A stretch of DNA of 64,000 bases, taken from the NCBI RefSeq assembly GCF_000725125.1, contig NZ_JFCB01000026.1, positions 1 through 64,000 of the forward strand, in the 5' to 3' direction. The DNA comes from Streptomyces toyocaensis (GTDB lineage Bacteria; Actinomycetota; Actinomycetes; Streptomycetales; Streptomycetaceae). The number at the start of each line of letters is the position of its first letter. Positions within the stretch are counted from its first letter, which is position 1. The position numbers and the translations under genes are program-made. Shown here piece by piece: positions 1-8,234 of the stretch. The notes beneath the pieces were generated by a model. The model made no database searches, was not told the origin of the DNA, and worked only from the letters and a program-made list of their open reading frames with translations.

Positions 1-250
1 TTTCCTCCGGGCGCTTCCCTTCGGTGTTTCCGACTCTATCAGATCCTTTCGGTCCTGATTCCCGGTCGGCGGGTTTTGCCGTCGAACCTTCGGCTTTCGC
101 CTGTCGGCCTTTCGACATTCACTACGTTAGCCGATTCCCCCGCTCGATTCATAATCGGGCTCCGCGGTTCTGAATTCAGACATGCGGACACGTCGAATTC
201 GACCCCGCTGAGGGGTGATCGTAGGTAGTGGGTTGGCCGCTTCCGGCTGC
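1..250 (-). promoter_or_regulatory. rRNA operon promoter and leader region (operon off left edge)
   Basis: Read on the minus strand, positions 40 down to 1 give a stretch (GAGTCGGAAACACCGAAGGG followed by AAGCGCCCGGAGGAAA) that I recognise as the conserved leader upstream of 16S rRNA in Streptomyces rrn operons. A TAGAGT hexamer, fitting a vegetative sigma -10 box, lies at 33-38 in minus orientation. Streptomyces rrn operons usually have several stacked promoters, so the rest of this gene-free interval probably holds others; I did not find convincing -35 boxes. The 16S gene itself is outside the window. Recognition is from memory, not an alignment. Confidence 0.7.
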
Positions 251-311
251 AGGCGATCGCCGTACCCGGTTCAAGCGGCTCGGGCCACATTACGCACCTT
301 CCATGGTCGAG

Positions 312-953
312 TCAACTCCGTCGGCGCCGCGGGACGTGGGCCCGGTACGGGCTCACCGTGGCGTCGTTGGCAACCCAGTAGCGCCATGGGTGCACGGCTC
401 CGTCACCGGAGACTCCGGTGCGCGGTCCGTTGCTCACCTGGTCGGAGGGGGCGGGGGTGCCGGTGAGGATGCGGAGCGGGGTGTCGCCGGCGGCACAGGC
501 GTCCGTGCCGTTGAGCGAGCGGTCGACACCGAGGGCCGTCGCCAGGCGGGCCGGGCCTTTGGCCAGTTCCTTGTCGCTGCGGGCCGAGAGGCGGCGGGTG
601 CGGGCCAGCTCGGCGCCCTCGGTGATCTCGCCGGCCCGGAGCAGTACGGCGCTCGCCCGGCCCTCGGGACCGCACACCAGGTTCATGCAGAACCACATGC
701 CGTAGGTGAAGTAGACGTACACGTGACCGGGCGCACCGAACATCACCTCGTTGCGGGCCGTGCGGCCGCGGTAGGCGTGGGAGCCCGGGTCGTTCGGTCC
801 GTCGTAGGCCTCGACCTCGGTGAGACGGAGGGCGATCGGACCGTCCGGGGTGCTGCGGACCAGGGTCCGGCCGAGGAGATCGGGTGCGACCTCGAGGACA
901 GGGCGGTCGAAGAACTTCCTGGGCAGGGGCGTACGGTCGGGGGTCGCGATCAT
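312..953 (-). CDS. DNA-3-methyladenine glycosylase (AAG/MPG family)
   Basis: Monofunctional base-excision repair glycosylase that removes alkylated or deaminated purines from DNA. The 213-residue product carries the AAG hallmarks in order: [16 protein letters not shown] near the N-terminus, the [20 protein letters not shown] block containing the catalytic Glu, then [16 protein letters not shown]. The ATG at 953 gives the usual family length; an in-frame GTG at 998 would add 15 residues and has no better ribosome site. It reads toward the rrn promoter region on the same strand with no gene between. Family assignment is firm; the exact substrate range is not readable from sequence. Confidence 0.93.
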   Translation of the reverse strand: MIATPDRTPLPRKFFDRPVLEVAPDLLGRTLVRSTPDGPIALRLTEVEAYDGPNDPGSHAYRGRTARNEVMFGAPGHVYVYFTYGMWFCMNLVCGPEGRASAVLLRAGEITEGAELARTRRLSARSDKELAKGPARLATALGVDRSLNGTDACAAGDTPLRILTGTPAPSDQVSNGPRTGVSGDGAVHPWRYWVANDATVSPYRAHVPRRRRS

Positions 954-1111
954 GCCGTCCGAGGGTACTGGAGACGGGACGTGCCACGGGGTGGTCACCG
1001 GGCACCGCAGTCGTCAGGGTGACGGGGACGGAACCGGTCACGGCCGGATCGCGTTGATAGGGATCAGCGGTCCTTACGCAGAAGCGATGGCAGGACGACA
1101 GAGGGAGAGAC

Positions 1112-1894
1112 ATGGCGTTCAAGAAGCTGCTGGCGAGTCTGGGAGCCGGTGGGGCCTCGGTCGAGACGGAGCTGCACGAGGTCAACGTCGTACCGGGCGG
1201 GGTCGTCCAGGGCGAGGTGCGGATTCAGGGCGGGTCCGTGAATCAGCAGATCGAAGGGCTGTCGGTCGGGCTGCAGGCCAAGGTCGAGGTGGAGAGCGGC
1301 GACCAGGAGTACAAGCAGGACATCGAGTTCACGAAGTCGCGGCTGGGTGGCGCCTTCGAGCTCCAGGCGGGTGCGGTGCACGCGGTGCCGTTCGGCCTGG
1401 AGATCCCCTGGGAGACGCCGATCACGATGATCGACGGGCAGGCACTGCGCGGGATGAACATCGGTGTGACCACCGAGCTGGAGATCGCGCGTGCCGTGGA
1501 CTCGGGTGACCTGGACCCGATCAACGTGCACCCGCTGCCGGCGCAGAAGGCGATCCTGGACGCGTTCATCCAGTTGGGCTTCCGGTTCAAGAACGCCGAC
1601 ATGGAGCGCGGCCACATCCGGGGCACCCGGCAGAAGCTGCCCTTCTACCAGGAGATCGAGTTCTTCCCGCCGCAGCAGTACCGGGGTCTGCACCAGGTCG
1701 AGCTGAGCTTCGTGGCCGACGAGCAGGCCATGGACGTGGTGCTGGAGATGGACAAGAAGCCGGGTCTGTTCAGCGAGGGCAGTGACACCTTCCGGTCCTT
1801 CAAGGTCGGGCTGAACGACTACCAGGGGACCGACTGGACGGCGTACCTCAACCAGTGGCTGTCGGAAGTCGGCAGCAGGCGCAACTGGTTCTAG
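1112..1894 (+). CDS. spo0M: SpoOM/Spo0M family sporulation-control protein
   Basis: A 260-residue arrestin-fold protein of the SpoOM family, found in Bacillus and widely in actinobacteria; in Bacillus it influences the sporulation phosphorelay and cell division, and its Streptomyces role is unclear to me. The sequence begins MAFKKLLASLGAGGASVETELHE, followed by the beta-rich arrestin-like half (PGGVVQGEVRIQGGS, FGLEIPWETP) and a conserved C-terminal LGFRFKNADME block. The ATG at 1112 is preceded by a GGGAGAGAC purine tract. There is no signal peptide or membrane segment, so it should be cytosolic. The next gene follows 42 bases later on the same strand. Confidence 0.88.
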   Translation: MAFKKLLASLGAGGASVETELHEVNVVPGGVVQGEVRIQGGSVNQQIEGLSVGLQAKVEVESGDQEYKQDIEFTKSRLGGAFELQAGAVHAVPFGLEIPWETPITMIDGQALRGMNIGVTTELEIARAVDSGDLDPINVHPLPAQKAILDAFIQLGFRFKNADMERGHIRGTRQKLPFYQEIEFFPPQQYRGLHQVELSFVADEQAMDVVLEMDKKPGLFSEGSDTFRSFKVGLNDYQGTDWTAYLNQWLSEVGSRRNWF

Positions 1895-1936
1895 GCTCGG
1901 TTCGGACCGAACGCCGAACGATCAGGAGGTATCGAG

Positions 1937-2476
1937 GTGACCGAGCTCAAGCGGCGGCCGCTCCCCCACGACTTCCATCCGCCCGTGCCGTCGTTCACGG
2001 TGACGAGCGACGACGTGAAGGAAGGGGCCACGCTCAAGGACGCTCAGGTTCACGCGGCCGGGAACACCTCACCACAGCTGCGCTGGGAGGGCTTCCCGCC
2101 GGAGGCCAAGAGCTTCGCCGTGACCTGCTTCGACCCGGACGCCCCGACGGGGAGCGGGTTCTGGCACTGGGTGGTGTTCGACATCCCGGCGTCGGTGACC
2201 GACCTGCCGGCGGGTGCGGGCAGCGGCACGTTCGACGGGCTGCCGGAGGGCGCCGTGCAGGTGCGCAACGACTACGGCAGCAAGGACTTCGGCGGTGCCG
2301 CGCCGCCGCCCGGGGACGGGCCGCACCGGTACGTGTTCACGGTGTACGCGGTGGACCAGGAGAAGCTGGGTCCCGACGCGGACGCGTCTCCTGCCGCGGT
2401 GGGCTTCAACCTGCGCTTTCACACGATCGCCCGCGCCCACCTGATCGGTGAGTACGAGGTGCCCGCGGAGTCCTGA
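1937..2476 (+). CDS. YbhB/YbcL family PEBP-like protein
   Basis: Phosphatidylethanolamine-binding-protein fold, the bacterial Raf-kinase-inhibitor-like group; ligand and role in bacteria are not established. The 179 residues contain the family's ligand-pocket motifs: [31 protein letters not shown], then [13 protein letters not shown]. The GTG start at 1937 has a strong AGGAGG at 1923-1928. No signal peptide is seen, so it is cytosolic. It lies 42 bases downstream of the SpoOM gene and ends just before a strong terminator, so the two probably form one transcript. Confidence 0.9.
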   Translation: MTELKRRPLPHDFHPPVPSFTVTSDDVKEGATLKDAQVHAAGNTSPQLRWEGFPPEAKSFAVTCFDPDAPTGSGFWHWVVFDIPASVTDLPAGAGSGTFDGLPEGAVQVRNDYGSKDFGGAAPPPGDGPHRYVFTVYAVDQEKLGPDADASPAAVGFNLRFHTIARAHLIGEYEVPAES

Positions 2477-2514
2477 ACCCGGTCCTGACGGCTCCGGCCG
2501 TTCACGGAACGTTT

Positions 2515-2558
2515 GCCCGCCCCTGGTCTTGGAATCGATCAGGGGCGGGCATTTTTGT
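2515..2558 (+). terminator. Intrinsic terminator after the PEBP gene
   Basis: An 11-base perfect inverted repeat, GCCCGCCCCTG (2515-2525) and CAGGGGCGGGC (2540-2550), with a 14-base loop is followed directly by ATTTTTGTT. This is a textbook rho-independent terminator, unusual in Streptomyces for its clear T tract. Confidence 0.9.
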
Positions 2559-2685
2559 TGCCGGAGGCCGCGGGAGTCCGCTCCCGGGGAGCAGCAGATA
2601 TTGCGTTGTCCATCTCGGCGTGCCCGGCCAGAGTTGATCCGAGCCCGCCGAGGGGTGGGCCGGTGCACACGGGAGGTGGGCTGGT

Positions 2686-3192
2686 ATGCGGGACACGCTG
2701 GTGCTGAACGCGAGCTTCGAGCCGTTGTCGACGGTGACGCTGAACCGAGCCGTCGTTCTGGTGCTTCAGGACAAGGCCGTCGTCGAGCAGGCCCACCCCG
2801 AGCTGCGGATGCGCGGTGCCGAGGTCGACATACCGGCGCCCCGCGTGATCAGGCTCTGCCACTATGTGAGGGTGCCGTTCCGAAGACAAGCGCCCTGGTC
2901 GAGGCGGGGTGTCCTGGTGCGGGACCGGCACCGGTGCGCGTACTGCGGGCGGCGGGCGACGACCGTGGACCACGTGGTACCGCGGTCGCACGGCGGTCAG
3001 GACACGTGGCTGAACACGGTGGCCTCGTGTGCGGAGGACAACCACCGGAAGGCGAACCGGACGCCCGAGCAGGCGGGGATGCCGCTGCTGCGTGAGCCGT
3101 TCGAGCCGACGCCGGCCGATGCGATGCTGCTGGCGCTGGGCGCCGAGGAGTTCGAGGCGCTGCCTGAGTGGTTGGCGCTGGACGCGGCGTGA
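2686..3192 (+). CDS. HNH endonuclease family protein
   Basis: A 168-residue HNH protein of the small actinobacterial type. The N-terminal half (TLVLNASFEPLS and following) is typical of this subgroup. The HNH core lies around residues 80-130: RHRCAYCGRRA with a CxxC zinc knuckle half, TVDHVVPRSHGG with the DH pair, LNTVASCAEDNHRKANRT with the final N and H. A second CxxC partner is not obvious, so the metal site may be single. A GGGAGGTGGGC tract precedes the ATG at 2686. Substrate is unknown; such genes stand alone on Streptomyces chromosomes and are not part of a visible restriction system here. Confidence 0.88.
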   Translation: MRDTLVLNASFEPLSTVTLNRAVVLVLQDKAVVEQAHPELRMRGAEVDIPAPRVIRLCHYVRVPFRRQAPWSRRGVLVRDRHRCAYCGRRATTVDHVVPRSHGGQDTWLNTVASCAEDNHRKANRTPEQAGMPLLREPFEPTPADAMLLALGAEEFEALPEWLALDAA

Positions 3193-3251
3193 ACGGCTTG
3201 GCCGTAGGGGCGTGGCTCGCTGCACGACTGCGGGTGCGTGGTGGCCTGTCG

Positions 3252-3289
3252 CGCGGTTCCCCGCGCCCCTGAGGGGTGCGGGGAGCGCG
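3252..3289. repeat. Streptomyces-type GC palindrome, likely bidirectional terminator
   Basis: An imperfect inverted repeat, CGCGGTTCCCCGCGCCCCT then GGGGTGCGGGGAGCGCG, sits between the convergent HNH and SPFH genes. A close relative of the left arm (GCGCAGTTCCCCGCGCCCCT) recurs near 20025-20045, so this is a dispersed element. Position and structure suggest a two-way terminator. Confidence 0.65.
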
Positions 3290-3301
3290 TGTTCGGGTGC
3301 T

Positions 3302-4249
3302 CTAGTCGATGGAGGGCTTCTCGCGGCGTTCCTGGGCGGGGACGTTGGCCGGGGCGGAGTTGCCGTTGCCGCCCATGCCGCCGAAGTTGCCCATCGCCCC
3401 GGACAGGCCCTTGAGGGCGTCGCCGATCTCGCTGGGGACGATCCAGAGTTTGTTGGCGTCGCCCTCCGCGATCTTCGGGAGCATCTGGAGGTACTGGTAG
3501 GAGAGCAGCTTCTGGTCCGGGTCCCCGGCGTGGATCGCCTCGAAGACCGTGCGGACGGCCTGGGCCTCGCCCTCGGCGCGCAGGGCCGCCGCCTTGGCCT
3601 CGCCCTCGGCGCGCAGGATCTGGGACTGCTTCTCACCCTCGGCGCGCAGGATCTCGGACTGCCGGACACCTTCGGCCTGGAGGATCGCGGCGCGCTTGTC
3701 GCGGTCGGCGCGCATCTGCTTCTCCATCGAGTCCTGGATGGAGGTGGGCGGTTCGATCGCCTTGAGCTCGACGCGGTTGACGCGGATGCCCCACTTGCCG
3801 GTGGCCTCGTCGAGGACGCCGCGCAGCGCCGCGTTGATCTCCTCGCGGGAGGTGAGGGTCCGCTCGAGGTCCATGCCGCCGATGATGTTGCGGAGTGTGG
3901 TGACGGTGAGCTGCTCGATCGCCTGGATGTAGCTGGCGACCTCGTAGGTGGCGGCCCGGGCGTCGGTCACCTGGTAGTAGATGACGGTGTCGATGTTGAC
4001 GACCAGGTTGTCCTGGGTGATCACCGGCTGGGGCGGGAACGGGACGACCTGTTCGCGCAGGTCGATGCGGTTGCGGATGGTGTCGATGAACGGGACCACG
4101 ATGTTGAGGCCCGCGTTGAGCGTCCGCGTGTACCGGCCGAAGCGCTCGACGATGGCGGCGCTGGCCTGTGGGATGACTTGGATCGTCTTGATCAGGGCGA
4201 TGAAGACCAACACCACCAGGATGATCAGGACGATGATGATCGGTTCCAT
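3302..4249 (-). CDS. SPFH/Band 7 (stomatin/prohibitin-like) membrane protein
   Basis: A 315-residue SPFH-domain scaffold of the slipin/QmcA type, associated with membrane microdomains. Residues 1-20 form an N-terminal membrane anchor; the Band 7 domain follows (IPQASAAIVERFGRYTRTL, GLNIVVPFIDTIR, DNLVVNIDTVIYYQVTD). Residues about 195-250 are a coiled-coil with repeating ILRAEGE/ALRAEGE units, and the tail (about 285-315) is Gly/Asn rich. The NfeD-like gene lies 148 bases upstream on the same strand, the usual SPFH partner. The two probably act as a pair in the membrane. Confidence 0.93.
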   Translation of the reverse strand: MEPIIIVLIILVVLVFIALIKTIQVIPQASAAIVERFGRYTRTLNAGLNIVVPFIDTIRNRIDLREQVVPFPPQPVITQDNLVVNIDTVIYYQVTDARAATYEVASYIQAIEQLTVTTLRNIIGGMDLERTLTSREEINAALRGVLDEATGKWGIRVNRVELKAIEPPTSIQDSMEKQMRADRDKRAAILQAEGVRQSEILRAEGEKQSQILRAEGEAKAAALRAEGEAQAVRTVFEAIHAGDPDQKLLSYQYLQMLPKIAEGDANKLWIVPSEIGDALKGLSGAMGNFGGMGGNGNSAPANVPAQERREKPSID

Positions 4250-4397
4250 CGTCGGTTCCCCGAACCCTTCTTAGCCTCGGCGCCTACGGCAGATCGTGTA
4301 CCTGTGGAAGATCTCGCAGTTGAAGATCTTGCCGGTCGAGTCTGTCAGACCATCGGTACAACTGGGGGCTTGTTCGCTCCAGTTGTGTCGTGGCGGG

Positions 4398-4829
4398 TCA
4401 CATGACGATCGCCGTGGCTCCCTCGATGTCCACGACGTCCACTTCCTGGCCTGCTTCATAGGCGCGGCCGGCGTCGAGGGCGCGTGCCGACCAGACCTCG
4501 CCGGCCAGCTTGATCCGGCCGCCCGAGCCGTCGACGCGCTCCAGCACCACGGCCTGTCTGCCCTTCAGGGCGTCGACTCCGGTGGCGAGTTGGGGCCGCT
4601 GGGCCCGGTGTCTGCTGGCGATGGGCCGTACGACCGCGATGAGCGCCGTCGAGACGACGGCGAAGACGGCGACCTGGGCGACCGCTCCGCCCCCGAAGAT
4701 GCCGGAGACCACTGCCGCGGCGACGGCGCCCACCGCGAGCATGCCGAGTTCGGGCATCGCGGTGATCACGAGGGCGATGCCGAGTGCCGCCGCGCCGATC
4801 AGCCACCACAGCCATGCGTCGATGTCCAC
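4398..4829 (-). CDS. NfeD-like membrane protein
   Basis: A short NfeD protein (143 residues from the GTG at 4829) with membrane segments in the N-terminal 75 residues (WLWWLIGAAALGIALVITA and two further hydrophobic stretches) and a C-terminal soluble OB-fold domain (GRQAVVLERVDGSGGRIKLAGEVWSAR), the part that contacts SPFH partners in characterised systems. An in-frame GTG at 4871 would add 14 residues lacking family similarity, so I prefer 4829. The serine-protease domain of long NfeD proteins is absent. It precedes the SPFH gene on the same strand. Confidence 0.88.
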   Translation of the reverse strand: MDIDAWLWWLIGAAALGIALVITAMPELGMLAVGAVAAAVVSGIFGGGAVAQVAVFAVVSTALIAVVRPIASRHRAQRPQLATGVDALKGRQAVVLERVDGSGGRIKLAGEVWSARALDAGRAYEAGQEVDVVDIEGATAIVM

Positions 4830-4923
4830 CTGCTCATGGTAGGACCGCGCACCCGGTCGCCGACAGGGCACCGACCGGTTTGAACGCGGCGCCCGGCTCA
4901 GGGTTTTGCCCCTCGGGGAGGGT

Positions 4924-5721
4924 TCAGGACATCGGGAGGCCCTGGGCTGTCCAGCGGTCGCCGACCTGTTCGACGACGAGCGGGAGGCCGAAGCAGAGGG
5001 AGAGGTTGCGGGAGGTGAGTTCCAGTTCGAGCGGACCGGCCGCGAGGACCTTGCCCTGGCGGATCATCAGGACGTGGGTGAAACCGGGTGCGATCTCCTC
5101 GACGTGGTGCGTGACCATGATCATGGAGGGGGCGATCGGGTCGCGGGCGAGCCGGCCGAGACGGCGTACGAGATCCTCCCGGCCGCCGAGGTCCAGTCCG
5201 GCGGCGGGCTCGTCGAGGAGCAGCAGCTCGGGGTCGGTCATCAGGGCGCGGGCGATGAGGGTGCGCTTGCGCTCGCCCTCGGAGAGGGTGCCGAACCTGC
5301 GTTCCAGGTACTCGGACATGCCGAGACGGTCGAGGAAGGCGCGGGCACGCTGCTCGTCGATGTCCTCGTACTCCTCCTGCCAGCCCGCGGTCATGCCGTA
5401 GGCGGCGGTGAGCACCGTCTGCAGGACGGTCTGCTTCTTGGGCAGCTTGTCGGCCATGGCGATCCCGGCCATGCCGATGCGGGGACGCAGCTCGAAGACG
5501 TCGGTGCCGGGGGTGCCGAGGGTCTCGCCGAGGATGGTGGCGGTGCCCTTGCTGGGGTAGAGGTAGCTGGAGGCAACGTTGAGGAGGGTGGTCTTGCCGG
5601 CGCCGTTCGGGCCGAGGATGACCCAGCGCTCGCCCTCCTTGACCGACCAGGAGACCTGGTCCACCAGAGCCCGGCCCTCACGGACCACGGATACGTCCTG
5701 AAGCTCCAGAACATCGCTCAT
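4924..5721 (-). CDS. Stand-alone ABC transporter ATP-binding protein
   Basis: A 265-residue single ABC domain with Walker A GPNGAGKTTLLN, signature LSEGERKRT, Walker B LLLLDEPAAGLD and switch histidine in VTHHVEE. The family resembles the ModF/YlmA-like ATPases that lack a dedicated permease, and none is nearby. The ATG at 5721 (MSDVLELQDVSVV) gives the standard N-terminus. The C-terminal 25 residues (LCFGLPLVVEQVGDRW) go slightly beyond the ABC domain. Transport substrate, or whether it transports at all, cannot be told. The upstream 162 bases are shared with the divergent gene at 5884. Confidence 0.88.
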   Translation of the reverse strand: MSDVLELQDVSVVREGRALVDQVSWSVKEGERWVILGPNGAGKTTLLNVASSYLYPSKGTATILGETLGTPGTDVFELRPRIGMAGIAMADKLPKKQTVLQTVLTAAYGMTAGWQEEYEDIDEQRARAFLDRLGMSEYLERRFGTLSEGERKRTLIARALMTDPELLLLDEPAAGLDLGGREDLVRRLGRLARDPIAPSMIMVTHHVEEIAPGFTHVLMIRQGKVLAAGPLELELTSRNLSLCFGLPLVVEQVGDRWTAQGLPMS

Positions 5722-5883
5722 GAGCGCGTTGTCTCCCCTTGCAGTGTGGCCGGTCTCGGCTGTCGCGTACGCCTGTGGGTCGGTCCGCCGCACCCGTGGG
5801 CGCAGCCCTCCATGAAATCTACGCCACTGGTCGGGCCGGGCATTCCATCGGTCCGGTTCTCGGGTGCTGTCTAGGCTGGGGGC

Positions 5884-6672
5884 ATGCTCTCGGAACCACG
5901 CTCTGGACGCCTCGCCGCTTGGGGCAATGCCCTTTTCGCCGGACTTGTCTCTCCGGATGAGGCCGTGCTCGCCGTCGTCGAGGAGGACGCGCTGCACCGC
6001 GTGGAGGGGCTGCCGGGCGAGTCCGCGCCCGTGGGGCTCACGCTGGCGCTGGGGCGGCTGCGGACGCTCGGGGTGGCCGGGCTGCGGGTGGCGCTGCCGG
6101 CGCCGGGGCATCCGCTGGGGCTGAGCGGGCCGCCGGAGTTCAACGCGCGGGCGCTGGAGGCGGAGGAGGCGGTGGTCTGCTCCGGGGCCGCGTGGGGGCT
6201 GGTGCCGGAGGTGTTCGGGGCCGGGCCCTCGGGTGATGTGCATGTCGAGGTGGTCTGGCACTGTCTGCCGGTGCGGGAGGCGCCGCCCGCGGACGTGCCC
6301 TCGCTGGGCGAGGCGGAGCGGGAGCTGGCGGAGGCGTTGCGGGAGGCGACCGAGGTGCTGACGCGGCTGGATGTGGCCGGGTCGGGGCCGGTGGCGGAGG
6401 CGGCGATCGACGCGTACCGGGCGCGGGCGCTGGCCTCGCGGGGGCGGCAGGTGCTGGCGCCGGGGTATCCGGCTCGGGCGGTGCGGGTGCTGGAGTTGGC
6501 GCAGCGGGTGGGGTCGTTGGTCTCGTTGGCGGGGGCGCAGGGGCACGGGGGTGCGGTGAGTGCGTCGGAGATGGGGGCGGCTGCTGCCGCGTTGCGGCCT
6601 GTCGAGCGGACGGCTCGGCGGGCGCAAGTGGCTGCGTACAACTCCGTTGTGGAGGAGCGGGGGGTGGGGTGA
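5884..6672 (+). CDS. Conserved actinobacterial protein of unknown function
   Basis: A 262-residue protein rich in Ala, Glu, Leu and Arg; I recognise no catalytic motif. It starts MLSEPRSGRLAAWGNALFAG and ends in a helical Ala/Arg-rich region. There is no signal peptide or membrane segment. The ATG at 5884 follows GGCTGGGGGC, a usable ribosome site, and TAGGCT about 10 bases upstream could be a -10 box, suggesting a very short leader. Homologues sit at this place in other Streptomyces as I remember, always as hypothetical proteins. It is followed by a long GC tandem-repeat tract. Confidence 0.7.
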   Translation: MLSEPRSGRLAAWGNALFAGLVSPDEAVLAVVEEDALHRVEGLPGESAPVGLTLALGRLRTLGVAGLRVALPAPGHPLGLSGPPEFNARALEAEEAVVCSGAAWGLVPEVFGAGPSGDVHVEVVWHCLPVREAPPADVPSLGEAERELAEALREATEVLTRLDVAGSGPVAEAAIDAYRARALASRGRQVLAPGYPARAVRVLELAQRVGSLVSLAGAQGHGGAVSASEMGAAAAALRPVERTARRAQVAAYNSVVEERGVG

Positions 6673-6847
6673 GGTGCCTTGGGGGGTGACCGGGGCGGTG
6701 GGGTGACCTGAGTCGGTGCGGGCCGGGGGGTGTTCGCGCAGCCCTGCGCCGGCGGGGTGCCGTCGCGCCCACCCGTGCCGCCCCAGCGGCACGACTGCCC
6801 GCGGGCACGCGAGGAGCGCGGGGGATGCCAGCAGCGCGGAGAACGCA

Positions 6848-7092
6848 GGAACGCGGAGACGCGGGGGATGCGCGGGACGCGGGAACGCGCGGGACGCGGC
6901 GGACGCGCGGGACGCGGCGGACGCGCGGGACGCGCGGGACGCGGCGGACGCGCGGGACGCGGCGGACGCGCAGGACGCGCGGGACGCGCAGGACGCGCGG
7001 GACGCGGCGGACGCGCAGGACGCGCGGGACGCGCAGGACGCGCGGGACGCGCAGGACGCGCGGGACGCGCGGGACGCAGAACGCGGCGGACG
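6848..7092. repeat. GC-rich tandem repeat tract (GGACGC modules)
   Basis: About two dozen near-contiguous copies of GGACGC separated by GC, GCG or GCA form modules of 9 and 15 bases, such as GGACGCGCGGGACGC and GGACGCGCAGGACGC. All three plus-strand frames stay open through it, giving low-complexity strings (RDAADAR, AGRGGR, RGTRRT), so no protein is called. The tract fills most of the 516-base gap 6673-7188 between the orphan gene and chpE; the flanks hold only GC-rich sequence with no site I can name. It is a plausible variable-number repeat and could block transcription or form slipped or G-rich structures. Confidence 0.85.
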
Positions 7093-7188
7093 CGGGACGC
7101 CGCGGACCGCGGGGGTAGGCGTGGGGGTGGTTTGGGGGGTGGGGGCCCCGGTGCCCGGGTGGGGCCGGGTGCCGGGGCTCGGGTGGTG

Positions 7189-7434
7189 TCAGTGGTTGAC
7201 GGCGGTGTTGCCGAAGGCCGGGTTCAGCAGGCCGATGACGTTGACGCTGTTGCCGGACACGTTGACCGGGACGTCGACCGGGACCTGGATGACGTTGCCG
7301 GAGACGACACCCGGCGAGCCCACGGCAGTGCCGTCGGCGTGGCTGCCGTCGGTGGCGGAGGCCACTGAGGTGCCGGCGGCGAGCAGACCGCCGGCCACCA
7401 TCGTCACGGCCACTGCCTTCTTCAGGTTCTTCAC
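7189..7434 (-). CDS. chpE: Short chaplin ChpE-type
   Basis: Secreted hydrophobic amyloid protein that lowers surface tension and coats aerial hyphae. The 81-residue precursor has a Sec signal peptide (VKNLKKAVAVTMVAGGLLAAG to about ASA at residue 27) and one chaplin domain (GSPGVVSGNVIQVPVDVPVN, GNSVNVIGLLNPAFGN). No cysteine is present in the mature part, whereas most short chaplins have a pair; this matches ChpE. The GTG start at 7434 has an excellent GAGGAGG eight bases upstream. It lies downstream of, and on the same strand as, a two-component system, with 158 bases between for its own promoter. Confidence 0.93.
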   Translation of the reverse strand: MKNLKKAVAVTMVAGGLLAAGTSVASATDGSHADGTAVGSPGVVSGNVIQVPVDVPVNVSGNSVNVIGLLNPAFGNTAVNH

Positions 7435-7592
7435 TTTCCGAGCCCTCCTCGCGGTGACTGCGGCAGGCGCCGCAGCGTGCACTGGAGAACGGCCGGCGTG
7501 ACCGATGGATACGGCCGTCCGGAGGACATTCCCACTACGGTATGAATCTCGGATCGGAAGGGAACCTTCCGCCCGGTCGGGGGCGTCCCGGG

Positions 7593-8234
7593 TCAGCCGC
7601 TGAGCCCGTGACGCACGGCCCACAGGGCGGCCTGGGTGCGGTCCGCCAGGTCGAGTTTCATCAGGATGTTCGAGACGTGGGTCTTCACGGTCTTCTCGGA
7701 GAGCACCAGGGCGCGGGCGATCTCCCGGTTGGCGCGGCCGTCCGCTATCAGACCGAGCACCTCGCGCTCCCGTTCGGTGAGGGAGCCGGCGCGCCCGTGC
7801 CCGGGGCTGCCCTCCTCCTGGGAGAGCAGCGCGCCGGCCACCTCCGCCTGGAGGAGCACGTGCCCGGCGTGCACGGAGCGGATGGCTCCGGCGAGCGCGT
7901 CGGGGTCGACGTCCTTGTACACGTAGCCGGCGGCGCCCGCCCGCAGGGCCGGGACCACTGTGCGCTGTTCGGTGAAGCTCGTGACGATCAGCACGCGCGC
8001 GGGGTGGTCGAGTGCACGGAGCCGGCGCAGCGCGTCGACGCCGTCCATGCCCGGCATCTTGACGTCCATGAGGATGACGTCGGGCGTCAACTCTCCCGCC
8101 AGGGCGACTCCTTCCGCGCCGTCCGCGGCCTCGCCGACGACCTCGATGTCGTCCTGCACCTCCAGGAAGGTGCGCAGGCCCCGGCGTACCACCTGGTGAT
8201 CGTCGACCAGCAGCACCTTGATCGGTTCAGCCAC
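7593..8234 (-). CDS. NarL/LuxR-family response regulator
   Basis: A 213-residue regulator: receiver domain at 1-120 with acidic pair DD11-12 and phospho-acceptor D57 (VILMDVKMPGMDG), then a LuxR-type HTH at about 145-210 (LTEREREVLGLIADGRANREIARAL, SEKTVKTHVSNIL). The GTG start at 8234 overlaps the end of the kinase gene by eight bases, so the pair is translationally coupled. It probably acts as a dimeric DNA-binding activator; targets are unknown. Being next to chpE makes that gene a candidate target, but this is only positional. Confidence 0.95.
   Translation of the reverse strand: MAEPIKVLLVDDHQVVRRGLRTFLEVQDDIEVVGEAADGAEGVALAGELTPDVILMDVKMPGMDGVDALRRLRALDHPARVLIVTSFTEQRTVVPALRAGAAGYVYKDVDPDALAGAIRSVHAGHVLLQAEVAGALLSQEEGSPGHGRAGSLTEREREVLGLIADGRANREIARALVLSEKTVKTHVSNILMKLDLADRTQAALWAVRHGLSG

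Noticed and set aside
2686-3192. Restriction or phage defence nuclease
   Set aside because: Stand-alone HNH protein with no methyltransferase, ATPase or phage gene near; no support for a defence role.
6716-7501. Long open frames with RDAADAR, AGRGGR or RGTRRT strings
   Set aside because: They arise from the GGACGC tandem repeat; all frames are open, there is no ribosome site and one end runs antisense into the chaplin gene.
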